This document shows positions 53,580 to 62,278 of a stretch of 64,000 nt of DNA, one piece after another. Where the stretch lies: the NCBI RefSeq assembly GCF_019175365.1, contig NZ_CP059572.1, positions 7,130,001 through 7,194,000 of the forward strand, in the 5' to 3' direction. A program made the position numbers and the translations under genes. Origin of the DNA: Actinomadura graeca (GTDB lineage Bacteria; Actinomycetota; Actinomycetes; Streptosporangiales; Streptosporangiaceae). Each line of letters starts with the position of its first letter. Position 1 is the first letter of the stretch. The notes beneath the pieces are model-generated. The model was not told the DNA's origin. It did no database searches and saw nothing but the letters and a program-made list of their open reading frames with translations.

Positions 53580-54266
53580 ATGGCGAGTGTTCTGGTGGTC
53601 GAGGATGACGCGAACGTCCGCACCGCCTTGATCAGGGAGCTGAGCGCCCGGTCCCATGTCGTGCGCAGCGTCGGGACCGCGATGGACGCGCTGCGCGAGG
53701 TCACGCAGTCGCCGCCCGACGCCGTCGTCCTCGACCTCGGGCTGCCCGACCTCGACGGCGCCGAGGTGCTGAAGATGCTGCGCGGCATCTCCGACGTGCC
53801 CGTCATCGTCGCGACGGCCCGCGACGACGAGCCCGAGATCGTCCGGCTGCTGAACGCGGGCGCCGACGACTACCTCATCAAGCCGTTCTCCGCCGAGCAC
53901 CTCGTCGCGAGGCTCGCCGCCGTCCTGCGCCGCTCCACCCGGTCCGGGCCGACCGCCGAGCTGAGCGTCGGCGGCCTGCACATCGACCTCGACCGCCGCG
54001 AGGCCCGGCTGGACGGCGCGCCGCTGGAGCTGACCCGCCGCGAGTTCGACCTGCTGGCCTACCTCGCCGCCCGGCCCGGGCGCGTCGTCGCGCGCCGCGA
54101 GCTGCTCGCCGAGGTGTGGCGGCAGGCGTACGGCGACGACCAGACCATCGACGTGCACCTGTCCTGGCTGCGGCGCAAGCTCGGCGAGACCGCCGCCGCG
54201 CCCCGCTACCTGCACACGGTGCGCGGCGTCGGGGTCCGGCTGGCCGAGCCGGGCCCGCGCTCATGA
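53580..54266 (+). CDS. OmpR/PhoB-family response regulator
   Basis: The 228-residue regulator has a receiver domain (VVEDD at residues 6-10, phospho-acceptor Asp52 in VVLDLGLPDLDG, Lys in LIKPFSAEHLV) and a C-terminal winged helix (LELTRREFDLLAYLAARPGR, QTIDVHLSWLRRKLG, TVRGVGVRL). A TACGGT -10-like box ends 6 bases before the ATG, so it is probably leaderless. Its stop overlaps the histidine kinase start (ATGA). A candidate operator of OmpR type lies just beyond the kinase gene (55636-55653). Confidence 0.95.
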   Translation: MASVLVVEDDANVRTALIRELSARSHVVRSVGTAMDALREVTQSPPDAVVLDLGLPDLDGAEVLKMLRGISDVPVIVATARDDEPEIVRLLNAGADDYLIKPFSAEHLVARLAAVLRRSTRSGPTAELSVGGLHIDLDRREARLDGAPLELTRREFDLLAYLAARPGRVVARRELLAEVWRQAYGDDQTIDVHLSWLRRKLGETAAAPRYLHTVRGVGVRLAEPGPRS

Positions 54267-55630
54267 GGCGGACGCTCGTCCTGGTGTCCCTCGCGGTCAC
54301 CTCGATGGTGGCGCTGGCCTTCCTCATCCCGCTGGCGCTCACCGTCCGCGAGATCGCCCGCGACCGCGCCCTCACCACCGCCGAGCGGCAGGCCAGCGCG
54401 CTCGGCCCGGTCCTGGTCGTCACCGAGGACCCGGCCGCGCTCGAACGCGCCGTCGCCAGCACCCAGGCGGGCGCGGCGAAGCGGATGTCCGTGCACATGC
54501 CGGACGGCGGGCTCGTCCCGCGGTCGCCGGGCGGCTCCGGCGCCCGCCCCGAGCAGCTCGCCGAGGCCGGCCGCCGCGGCCGCGCCTACACCGCGCGCGT
54601 CTCCGGCGGGTACGCGCTGCTCCAGCCGGTGTCGCTGGACGCGGGCCGCACCGCCGTCGTGGAGGTGTTCCTCCCGGACGAGGACCTGTCGCGCGGCGTG
54701 TGGAAGGCGTGGATCGTGATGACCGCCGTCGCCGCCGCGCTCGTCGCCGGGTCGGTCGCGGTCGCCGACCGGCTCGGCGCGCGGATGATCCGCTCCACCC
54801 GGCGGCTCGCGGAGGTCGCGGGGGAGTTCGGCGACGGCGAGCTGTCGGCGCGCATCGAGCCGGACGGGCCGCCCGAGCTGGTCGAGGCGGGCCTGGCCTT
54901 CAACGCGATGGCCGACCACGTCGTCCAGCTCCTGTCCGCCGAGCGGGAGATGGCCGCCGACCTGTCCCACCGCCTGCGCACGCCCCTCGCCGCGCTCCGC
55001 CTCAACGCCGAGGCGCTCGGGGACGGGCCGGTCGCCGAGCAGACCCGCGAGGCCGTCGACCGCATCGAGCGCGAGGTCGACCAGATCATCCGCACCGTCC
55101 GCCGCCCCACCGGGCGCGGGAGCTGTGACGCCGCCAAGGTGCTGCGCGACCGGGTCGCGTTCTGGTCCGTCCTGGCCGAGGACGAGGGCCGCTCCTGCGA
55201 GCTGATCGGCGCCGAGCGCCCCGCGTCCCTCCCGCTCCCCGGCACCGAGCTGGCCGCCGCCGTCGACGCCCTCCTCGGCAACATCTTCCGGCACACCTCC
55301 GAGGGCACTGGGTTCGCTGTCACCCTCCACCAGGGCCAGGGCATCACCGGCATCCTCGTCGCCGACGGCGGCCCCGGCATCGCCGACCCGGACGCGGCGC
55401 TCAAGCGGGGCAGCAGCGGCGGCGGCTCGACCGGGCTCGGACTCGACATCGCCCGCCGCGCCGCCGAGTCCACCGGCGGCTACCTGCGCATCCACCGCAG
55501 CGTCCTCGGCGGCGCGCAGGTGCAGATGTGGTTCCGCACCAAATGGCTGCCCCCGGCGCGGCGCTCCCGGCGCCTCGTCCGCCGCCGCCATTCCCGGCCG
55601 CCGGAGGGCCGCCGCTCCCGGACGTCCTAG
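54263..55630 (+). CDS. Sensor histidine kinase, partner of 53580
   Basis: The 455-residue kinase has TM1 (about 4-27), an extracytoplasmic domain of roughly 115 residues, TM2 (about 148-168), HAMP, HisKA with His236 in ADLSHRLRTPL, and an HATPase domain (ALLGNIFRHTSEG, VADGGPGIADPD, STGLGLDIARR). HRLRTPL replaces the common HELRTPL, a variant seen in one actinobacterial kinase group. The C-terminus is a basic tail (RRSRRLVRRRHSRPPEGRRS). It is coupled to the response regulator and makes a complete two-component pair. Confidence 0.93.
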   Translation: MRRTLVLVSLAVTSMVALAFLIPLALTVREIARDRALTTAERQASALGPVLVVTEDPAALERAVASTQAGAAKRMSVHMPDGGLVPRSPGGSGARPEQLAEAGRRGRAYTARVSGGYALLQPVSLDAGRTAVVEVFLPDEDLSRGVWKAWIVMTAVAAALVAGSVAVADRLGARMIRSTRRLAEVAGEFGDGELSARIEPDGPPELVEAGLAFNAMADHVVQLLSAEREMAADLSHRLRTPLAALRLNAEALGDGPVAEQTREAVDRIEREVDQIIRTVRRPTGRGSCDAAKVLRDRVAFWSVLAEDEGRSCELIGAERPASLPLPGTELAAAVDALLGNIFRHTSEGTGFAVTLHQGQGITGILVADGGPGIADPDAALKRGSSGGGSTGLGLDIARRAAESTGGYLRIHRSVLGGAQVQMWFRTKWLPPARRSRRLVRRRHSRPPEGRRSRTS

Positions 55631-55635
55631 AACGG

Positions 55636-55653
55636 GCTTAACAGATGCTTAAC
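55636..55653 (+). promoter_or_regulatory. OmpR-type direct repeat upstream of the GH18 gene
   Basis: GCTTAAC occurs at 55636-55642 and again at 55647-55653, an 11-bp centre-to-centre direct repeat as bound by dimers of OmpR/PhoB regulators. A TACGTT -10-like element follows at 55681-55686. The two-component genes directly upstream encode a regulator of exactly this type. Confidence 0.5.
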
Positions 55654-55718
55654 CGCGGACCGCCCGGCCGCCGCGCGCCCTACGTTGATCGGCACCACCC
55701 CCGGCCGAGGAGGCGCCC

Positions 55719-56750
55719 ATGAGCCGGTCAGTCGCCCGCTACATCCGCGCGTGCCCTCTGCTGCGCTACCTCGCGGTCGGGCTCGCCGCGGCGCTCGGCA
55801 CCGTCGCCTGCGGCCTCGCGATCCTGCCCGACCCCGCCGACGGCGAGCCGGTGCGCGCCCTCCGCGCCGCGGCCGCCGCGACCGACTTCGCCCCGTACGT
55901 CGACGGCAGCCTCCACCCGCCGTTCGACCTCGTGGGCACGGCGAAGAAGACGGGCGTCAAGACCTTCACCCTCGCGTTCATCACCTCCGGCGGCGGCTGC
56001 GTACCGAAATGGGGCGGGGTGACCGACATCGGTGCCAACCCCGTCGCGAACCAGGCGGGCGACCTGCGGGCCCTCGGCGGCGACATCCGCATCTCGTTCG
56101 GCGGCGCGACCGGCATCGAGCTCGCGGCGGCGTGCCCCACCGCCGAGCGACTCTCCGCCGCCTACGAGCAGGTGGTGGCGGCGTTCAAGCTCACCCGCGC
56201 GGACTTCGACATCGAAGGCTCCGCGCTCGCCGACACCGCGGCCAACACCCGCCGCGCCCAGGCGATCGCGGCGCTCCAGAAGAGGAACCCGGACCTGGAG
56301 GTGTCCCTCACCTTGCCGGTCCTGCCGGAGGGCTTGACCCCGGACGGCGTCGAGCTGGTGAAGAACGCCAAGGCGAACGGCGTGGACATCGGCGCCGTCA
56401 ACATCATGGCGATGGACTACGGCCCTCCGTCCTCGCAGATGGGGGACCTGGCGATCCAGGCGGCGACGTCGACCGAGGCCCAGCTCCGCTCCGTCCTTGA
56501 CCTGCCGTCCGCCTGGGAGCGCCTCGCCGTGACCCCGATGATCGGCGTGAACGACGTCGCCGGGGAGACCTTCACCCTCGCCGACGCCGCCCAGGTCGGC
56601 GCGTTCGCCCGAGCCCGCGGCCTCGCCTGGACGTCCATGTGGTCGGCGAACCGCGACCGGCCCTGCCCCGGCGGGGTCAAGTCCCAGGCCGACCCGACCT
56701 GCAGCGGCGTCGACCAGGAGCCCCTCGCCTTCACCAGCGCCCTTGGCTAG
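55719..56750 (+). CDS. Secreted GH18 (chitinase-like) protein
   Basis: The 343-residue exported protein has a signal/anchor (YLAVGLAAALGTVACGLAIL; the VAC-G could be a lipobox) and a GH18 barrel. TFTLAFITSGGG is strand 2, GGDIRISFGGATG is strand 3, and FDIEGSALAD carries the catalytic Glu of the DxxDxDxE motif in shortened form. IMAMDYGPPSSQMGDLAIQA is strand 6, and GLAWTSMWSANRDRPCPGG lies near the end. Such single-domain GH18 proteins are typical actinobacterial chitinases or chitin-binding relatives. ATG at 55719 has GAGGAG upstream. Likely controlled by the adjacent two-component system. Confidence 0.85.
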   Translation: MSRSVARYIRACPLLRYLAVGLAAALGTVACGLAILPDPADGEPVRALRAAAAATDFAPYVDGSLHPPFDLVGTAKKTGVKTFTLAFITSGGGCVPKWGGVTDIGANPVANQAGDLRALGGDIRISFGGATGIELAAACPTAERLSAAYEQVVAAFKLTRADFDIEGSALADTAANTRRAQAIAALQKRNPDLEVSLTLPVLPEGLTPDGVELVKNAKANGVDIGAVNIMAMDYGPPSSQMGDLAIQAATSTEAQLRSVLDLPSAWERLAVTPMIGVNDVAGETFTLADAAQVGAFARARGLAWTSMWSANRDRPCPGGVKSQADPTCSGVDQEPLAFTSALG

Positions 56751-56898
56751 CGCCGTGACGCGGGCCTCATGCGGCTCCCTCCGCGGCACGGTGTCGGGTC
56801 CCGTCTTGGGCGTCCCTCCACGGGCGGCCCGTCCCGGTCCCATCGAGGCCGGTGCCGTCCGCCCATCGCGATGTCGGAGGCACCGGCCGTCGAGGCGG

Positions 56899-57396
56899 TC
56901 AGCAGTTGTGGTACCTCACGTACCACTTGCCGCTGCCGTTGCCGATCTTGTAGTCGGCGATCCAGTTACCGTTGTGCAGCTTCACCCACAGGTAGCCGCC
57001 GCTGCGCTTGATGCTCCTCCAGTTGGTGACGACGTGGTCACCCTTCCGCAGATGGCCGACCTTGTTGTGATCGACCCAGGGCGCGCTGCGGACGTTCAGG
57101 CGCCGCACGACGACCGTGCCCCTGCACCACCGGGCGCGCTGCTCGTCCTGATCGAGGAGCCGGTTCAGCGCCGCCTGGGCGCCCTCCTGGCCGACCTCGA
57201 GCGCTCCCGGCCCCTCTCCCTCCTCTTCCGCCTCAGGGGTCGGCTCGGCCGGCTCGGCCGGCTGGGTGATGTTCTGCTCGTCGTGCCGCGGCTTGGGCGG
57301 CGGCTGTGACGCGCCGGCGGAGACCCCGGCGCCCAGCACCGTCCCGGTCACGACGGCGGCGATCAGACCCGTACCCAGTGTTCCTGCTGCTCGCAT
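56899..57396 (-). CDS. Secreted bacterial SH3-domain protein
   Basis: The 165-residue precursor has a signal peptide (AGTLGTGLIAAVVTGTVLGA, then GVSAGA), an acidic Pro/Glu linker (TPEAEEEGEGPGALEVGQEG) and one C-terminal SH3b domain (VVVRRLNVRSAPWVDHNKVG, GYLWVKLHNGNWIADYKI) ending in Cys. SH3b domains bind peptidoglycan or other wall polymers; no catalytic domain is attached. ATG at 57396 has GGAGG upstream. The 129-base gap to the TetR gene contains TTGTCA and AT-rich sequence that may be its promoter. Confidence 0.8.
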   Translation of the reverse strand: MRAAGTLGTGLIAAVVTGTVLGAGVSAGASQPPPKPRHDEQNITQPAEPAEPTPEAEEEGEGPGALEVGQEGAQAALNRLLDQDEQRARWCRGTVVVRRLNVRSAPWVDHNKVGHLRKGDHVVTNWRSIKRSGGYLWVKLHNGNWIADYKIGNGSGKWYVRYHNC

Positions 57397-57525
57397 CTCA
57401 TTCCTCCAGGTCGTACGCGACTTACAGCCGCGTTCTTACCTGGAGTCACAATACATACACGCCGGGTAACGAAGATCTATCCTTGACAAAGGGTTGGACG
57501 ATATGGCCGAAATGCCGGTGTTGTT

Positions 57526-59001
57526 CTAGCGGGCGGACGTGAGCTGGCGGAAGGCGCTCTCCAGATCCTCGCCCTCGCCCTCCGCGACACTCCCGAGCAC
57601 CACGGCCATGATCGCCTTGCCCAGCATGGTGCTCCTCCTGTCATGGTCGATGAACCGGCCGGCCGAGTCCGAGTGCATGCGGAGGATGAAGCCATCGGAC
57701 AGTGCCGTGAATATGTCGGCGATATCCCTGATGCTGACGTCGGGGCGGAGTCTCAGGCTGTGCCGCAGGAAGATCTGCCGGTAGATCGGGATCCATTTCT
57801 CCTGCGTGCTCTGGTAGACCGCGGACAGCGACTCCTTCAGCTCGGGGTGGTGCTCGGCGATGACGGCGGCGATGAATGCGAGCCGGAGGGCGGGGTTGTG
57901 GAGCCCGGCCACCTGATCCTGGTAGCACGCCTCGTGGGCGGCGTCCGCGAGATCGGTCGCATTGGCGATCACCGCCCGCGCCTTGTCGGCGGCGACGGTG
58001 TGCGGCAGCCAGTTCTTGATCCATAGGGAATAGGCCAGCACATCGCTCACGTAGGCGTCGCGGTCGAGCCATCTGTCGTGGAACGAGTCCTCGGCGACGT
58101 CCCTCTCGCTCCCTTTCGCCGTCTCCTCGATGATTCGCTCGGCGGTGAGGAAGTCGAAGAACATGGAGGACGACGGCGATCCGCCGCCCTTCCCTTCGCG
58201 GTCGCCGGGTTCGCAAGCGTGGACGAGGAGACGGAAACCGGCTTCGAGGTAGTCCTTGGTCAGCGGATGATTGGCGAGCCTGCGCCTGTCCTCCGCCGGT
58301 GCCCCGGGCGCGTCGGCGACGCCGGTCAGCCGTTTGAGGATCAATGAGAGATCGTCCTCCGGCGACCACTCCGGCTGGTCCGACTCGGAGACCAGGGCGG
58401 GCAGCAGCTGGCTCAAGGTCACCGCGGCGGTGTCCTCGGCCGACTCGTGCGGCCTGCTCAGCACGCGGAACAGCAGGGCGCTCGTGTGGTAGACGCCCGT
58501 GTCCGCCGCCGACGGGTCGGGCCGCACCGCCCCGAAGTCCTGGCCGTAGGAGATGAGCCGGACGAGCGGCTCGGACAGCGGCGCGAGCCGGCGCACGTCG
58601 TCGGATTCCGTGATGGTGCTCCCCGTCTTCTGGCTCTGCTCCTGCATCGCGGCGATCAGGCACAGCGTGAGGTCGCGATGAGTGCGGGCCAGGAGGGAAA
58701 GATCGAGAATATGCTCCCTGATGGCGGCGATGGGCGGATATCTGTTCTTGATCGCCTGGTCCGCCGCCTCGATCAGGTCTTTCAGTAACGGTGAATAGGC
58801 GTAGCCGATGAGGGACTGCTTCGTTCTGAAATGATTGTAGGCGGTGGCGGTGCTCACGCCGGCGGCCTTGGCGACGTCTTCCACTCTTGTTCCGTGCCAC
58901 CCTCGTTCGGCGAAGAGGGTCAGAGCCGCCTCCAGCAGGGCGTTGCGTGTCCGCCTTTTCTTGGTTTCAGCACTGCGCTGTCGGGGGGCGGAAGCGTCCA
59001 T
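57526..59001 (-). CDS. Double-length TetR-family regulator
   Basis: The 491-residue product begins with a clear TetR HTH (RRTRNALLEAALTLFAERGW, VAKAAGVSTATAYNHFRTKQ) and a ligand-binding domain. A second half of about 240 residues continues with LTKDYLEAGFRLLVHACEPG, SFHDRWLDRDAYVSDVLAYS and FTALSDGFILRMHSDSAGRF. The second half resembles a second TetR protein whose HTH has degenerated. Usual TetR proteins are about 200 residues. The DNA is visibly less GC-biased in third positions than neighbouring genes, hinting at separate origin. No adjacent target gene is obvious. ATG at 59001. Confidence 0.75.
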   Translation of the reverse strand: MDASAPRQRSAETKKRRTRNALLEAALTLFAERGWHGTRVEDVAKAAGVSTATAYNHFRTKQSLIGYAYSPLLKDLIEAADQAIKNRYPPIAAIREHILDLSLLARTHRDLTLCLIAAMQEQSQKTGSTITESDDVRRLAPLSEPLVRLISYGQDFGAVRPDPSAADTGVYHTSALLFRVLSRPHESAEDTAAVTLSQLLPALVSESDQPEWSPEDDLSLILKRLTGVADAPGAPAEDRRRLANHPLTKDYLEAGFRLLVHACEPGDREGKGGGSPSSSMFFDFLTAERIIEETAKGSERDVAEDSFHDRWLDRDAYVSDVLAYSLWIKNWLPHTVAADKARAVIANATDLADAAHEACYQDQVAGLHNPALRLAFIAAVIAEHHPELKESLSAVYQSTQEKWIPIYRQIFLRHSLRLRPDVSIRDIADIFTALSDGFILRMHSDSAGRFIDHDRRSTMLGKAIMAVVLGSVAEGEGEDLESAFRQLTSAR

Positions 59002-59835
59002 TGGTTCAGGATAGCATGGGCCAAGTTGTCAATACCTTCAATGTGTGGGCCCGATCTCAGTCCTCACGGACACTGCCATCGACAGATCTTTGAAGTATTT
59101 CACAAGTGTTAAAGGGCTGTCCGAATTTTCAGTGAATTTGGCCCGAATAGGACGGTTCCCGCGTGTGCTGCGCCGCATGCATGGAGCATTCCACGGGTCG
59201 TGGGGTTGTTGATGTTATCGGCGCGGAGGCTGAAGGATAGGCGCTCTGTGCCGGACGGTGCCGTTTCCGTGGCCCGTACCTGGCGGTGACGGTGCCGCGG
59301 GCGGGGCGGATCGCCCCGGTGCGAGTGGTTCGCGGTGATATGCCCTTTTCTGGGGCACCCGGCGCCTCGTCCCGCGCGGGCGCCTCGAACGGGATCTTGA
59401 AAGTCCCAGTCGGAGGTGAAGGCCCCGTCCTGGTGGCCGCTCCAGATTGGCCGTCTGTTCTGGAGTAGCACCGTAATGGCTTGAGTTGCCCCAATCTTGG
59501 CTGATCGCTAAGCTTTCGACGTGGTCGGCGGGGCCGAGAGAACGCGCACCGCCCCCTGGCGGGCATGCGGCCAGGCCGAAAGCCGCCGACCCCGATCGGT
59601 GACGGCTGCGGCTGGCCATGCCCGAGTGATGTGAATGGTATTTCAATTCGTAAGCGAGAGGTGGCCACGTGCACGGAAGCGGCGCCTAGCCCTGCTGAAT
59701 GGTCACAGCGCGTACCCGCCGGGTGCGCGCTGTTCTGAAGCCCGATGTGAACGAATCCCGTGACCGGCTGCCGTCCGCCTCTCCGTTCATGTGCCGATCT
59801 CCATAGCGTGGCCGACCGCACCGGCTCGACCACGG
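59002..59835. other. Gene-poor spacer, 834 bases
   Basis: No gene is supported by start, codon bias or family signature. Bases 59010-59220 are comparatively AT-rich and include ttgtcaataccttcaatgtg near the TetR start. At 59114-59135 ggctgtccgaattttcagtg resembles the kind of terminal sequence found on some insertion elements, but no matching inverted copy or transposase was found. Bases 59510-59610 are rich in short palindromes. It may be the scar of a lost element. Confidence 0.4.
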
Positions 59836-60897
59836 TCATGGATCCCAGCTCCAGGCGACGCCGTAGTTGAGCAGGGGCTCCAGCGGCCGGCCATCGAAGA
59901 TCTTGTACACGTACGAGCCGCGGTCGAGACGCTCCAGATGCTGCATGTCCGCGGTGTCCGGCTCCAGTTCCCCCGTGGTGTCCGAGGCGGCACGGAACCA
60001 CCAGACGCGGCTCGGTGTCATCCTCGGATCGAAGAGGAGCTGGAACTCGATGCGCCTGGTGTGCCCGGTGAGGGGCGACCAGCTCAGGACCGGCTCCGCG
60101 CGGGCCTCGCTGTTGACGCGCACGCGATAGGCGAAGACGTAGATCCCGTCGTCCGAACCGAGCCGTTTGGGCAGTTCCAGCGTCGCGAGCACACCGCCCG
60201 CGCTGTTCTCGCTCCTGCGCACGACGTCGCATCCGAAGATCGGCTCGATGTCGAGGACGCCCGGCCGGCTCTCGCTGTAGTAGCGGTAGTCGACGGTGAC
60301 CTGGGGGCTCGCCTGGGGGACGAGCGCCTTCAGCCACACCCGGACGTCGTTCTGCACGATGGCGCCGGTGGCCGAGAACTGGCACGTGGAGGAGATGGCC
60401 TCGGTGACCAGGGTCAGCGGCTCGCCGGTGTGGGCGTGGGCGGCCGTGAGCCGCGGGCCGGTGCCGACCGCCTGGGCGTCCTCCTCCGCCAGGAAGCGGG
60501 ACACCTTGTCGATACCGTCGTTCTCCCTGCGTTCGAGTGTGCGAAGACTGTCGACCCGGTACTTGCGGACATCGGGATCGGCCGAGCGCCTGAGGTCCGT
60601 GCTGTAACTGGTCCTGCGGGCGGTGAGGGTGTCCTCGGCATACTTTTCATCGAAGCGCAATGCCACCAGGAGGGGACCGCGGAATTTCGGGTCGCTGAGG
60701 GTTTCGACTAGCGCTTTCAATTCGTCGACACAGCTTTCGATCGTCGTCGGGCGATGCCGGTGCGACAGTCTGCGGCGGAGGGCGGTCACCAGTTCTGGAC
60801 ACTCCATAAGCCGTTCGACGGTACAGCCCATGTCCTGTCGGAGTTCCTTGAGACCGCGTATGTACCTTCGGCGCGCATCCTCTGTGCCGTCGTCCAT
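59836..60897 (-). CDS. Hypothetical protein with effector-like C-terminal domain
   Basis: The 353-residue protein has a helical N-terminus (YIRGLKELRQDMGCTVERLM, then LVTALRRRLSHRHRPTTIES), a middle region, and a beta-rich C-terminal domain of about 190 residues containing VRVWLKALVPQASPQVTVDY, FDPRMTPSRVWWFRA and the end LLNYGVAWSWDP. The end pattern (a hydrophobic residue, then W-x-W-D) recalls the WEW-ending domains at 47966 and 49483, so the three may share a fold; the N-terminus differs. ATG at 60897. Family and function unknown. It is divergent from the cyclase-fold gene across a 415-base spacer. Confidence 0.55.
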   Translation of the reverse strand: MDDGTEDARRRYIRGLKELRQDMGCTVERLMECPELVTALRRRLSHRHRPTTIESCVDELKALVETLSDPKFRGPLLVALRFDEKYAEDTLTARRTSYSTDLRRSADPDVRKYRVDSLRTLERRENDGIDKVSRFLAEEDAQAVGTGPRLTAAHAHTGEPLTLVTEAISSTCQFSATGAIVQNDVRVWLKALVPQASPQVTVDYRYYSESRPGVLDIEPIFGCDVVRRSENSAGGVLATLELPKRLGSDDGIYVFAYRVRVNSEARAEPVLSWSPLTGHTRRIEFQLLFDPRMTPSRVWWFRAASDTTGELEPDTADMQHLERLDRGSYVYKIFDGRPLEPLLNYGVAWSWDP

Positions 60898-61209
60898 CGT
60901 ACGTGCCTCTCGCGTTCCCTCGGGATCCGTGAGTACTCAGCTTGTCCGGTGGTTGGTCGTTTACATCCGCCCGCCGCGCTGCCTAGCTTTATAGCCAGGA
61001 AAGTGACACGTGGTCCACCGGTGGAGAAGGGATTCTTGCATACTCGCACGAGATCATTTTTCGGACCGCGGGCATGCCCGCCCATCGGGCTCCAGCTGCG
61101 GTCCAAAACCGGGAGGAACCGGCCATTGGTCCTCCATCGGCCGCGCCGACTTCTGTGCCGTGGTGTGTCGTGCCGCGAGGGCGGGACGGATTCCAACACT
61201 CGATTGACC

Positions 61210-61250
61210 CCAGTTTGGATGCCGCTGTTTCCATGGCCCGGCCAAACTGG
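61210..61250 (+). promoter_or_regulatory. Inverted repeat upstream of the cyclase-fold gene
   Basis: CCAGTTTGG (61210-61218) and CCAAACTGG (61242-61250) are perfect 9-bp arms separated by 23 bases, about 60 bases before the start at 61313. This may be an operator for a looping or dimeric regulator, or an RNA hairpin. The rest of 60898-61312 shows no gene. Confidence 0.5.
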
Positions 61251-61312
61251 AGTTCATCGGCGATCGAAGTCGTGCTGACCGGCGGTTCGCACTACGAGAG
61301 ATGAGGTCGGTC

Positions 61313-62110
61313 ATGGACGTGATGAACGTCGGAAGTTCGAAGTCTTCAAATGGTCAGAAAACGAGCTCCGGCCGCGATCTGGACGGTGAACGCATGGAGT
61401 TCGGGTACCACTGGGTGACCGCGGTCGACGTGGAGGGGTTCAGCAGGCTGAGCGTCCTGGACCAGATCGGCGTCCAGGGCGTCCTGCGCCGGGTCCTCGA
61501 CGAGGCGGCGCTGCGGGCCGCGCTCGACCGTGGATCCTGGTACCGCCAGGCCCGCGGCGACGGGGAACTCGCGGTCCTGCCGAGGAACACCGACGTGCTG
61601 GGGCTGGTCGCCGCCTACCCCCTCGAACTCGCCCGCGGGCTGGCGTCGGTGAACGCCGACCGGGGGCCGGGCCCGCGCATCCGGCTGCGCCTGGCCGTCC
61701 ATCACGGGACCGTCGTCGGAGGCCCGTTCGGGCCGGTCGGCCCGGCGCCGATCCTCGTCTCGCGCCTGGTCGACGCGGACGGCCTGCGCCGGGAACTGAG
61801 GGAACGGCGGGCGACGGACCTCGTCTTCGCGCTCTCGTCCGCCGTCTACGCGGAGGTCGTGGAGAGCCGGCTGGGCGCGCTGTCGCCGGAGGCGTTCCAC
61901 TCGCTCGTCGTCCGGGGAAAGGGGGCGGACCATCTCGCGTACGTGCACGGAGACTGGAGGGGCCTGGCGCGGCTGCGGCCCCCCGCCCCGGACGCGGCCG
62001 GGTGGGCGGAGGCGGAGTGCCCGCACGACCGCGACGACGTCTCCGTCCGTGTGCTGCGCTCCCCGCCGACGCGGCCACGCCGGTTCTCCGCCGTGGCCGG
62101 GCACTCCTGA
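61313..62110 (+). CDS. Class III nucleotide cyclase-fold protein (probably inactive)
   Basis: The 265-residue soluble protein has a cyclase homology domain from about residue 33. VTAVDVEGFSRLSVLDQIGV corresponds to the first metal-binding Asp region, and RGDGELAVLP (Asp83) to the second metal region. IRLRLAVHHGTVVGGPFGPV and GPAPILVSRLVDADGLRREL cover the dimer and base-recognition side. Canonical lysine/aspartate and asparagine/arginine residues of active cyclases are not evident, so it may bind a nucleotide without cyclising it. A disordered C-terminus follows. ATG at 61313 has GAGG upstream; ATG at 61301 is an alternative. Confidence 0.65.
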   Translation: MDVMNVGSSKSSNGQKTSSGRDLDGERMEFGYHWVTAVDVEGFSRLSVLDQIGVQGVLRRVLDEAALRAALDRGSWYRQARGDGELAVLPRNTDVLGLVAAYPLELARGLASVNADRGPGPRIRLRLAVHHGTVVGGPFGPVGPAPILVSRLVDADGLRRELRERRATDLVFALSSAVYAEVVESRLGALSPEAFHSLVVRGKGADHLAYVHGDWRGLARLRPPAPDAAGWAEAECPHDRDDVSVRVLRSPPTRPRRFSAVAGHS

Positions 62111-62278
62111 TCCGCGCGGCCCGTCCGGTGTGCGTGGCGCGTTCGCGCAGGTGGGGGGAGGTTGAAGAGGCGCTCGGGCGAAAAACCGGACGGAGAGTGA
62201 AATAAGCGCTGCTCAGCGGTTCCCTAAGTGAGGGTTAAGTGGGTTCTTGTGGGGAGGGGGGCGGCTTAGCGTTGCGGT

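Noticed and set aside
57397..57525. A c-di-AMP (ydaO) riboswitch before the secreted SH3 gene
   Set aside because: Such switches often precede wall-binding proteins in actinobacteria, but the conserved core sequences of the motif are not visible in this 129-base leader.
59100..59470. Insertion-sequence remnant
   Set aside because: One stretch resembles an element end, but no inverted partner, target duplication or transposase fragment could be identified.
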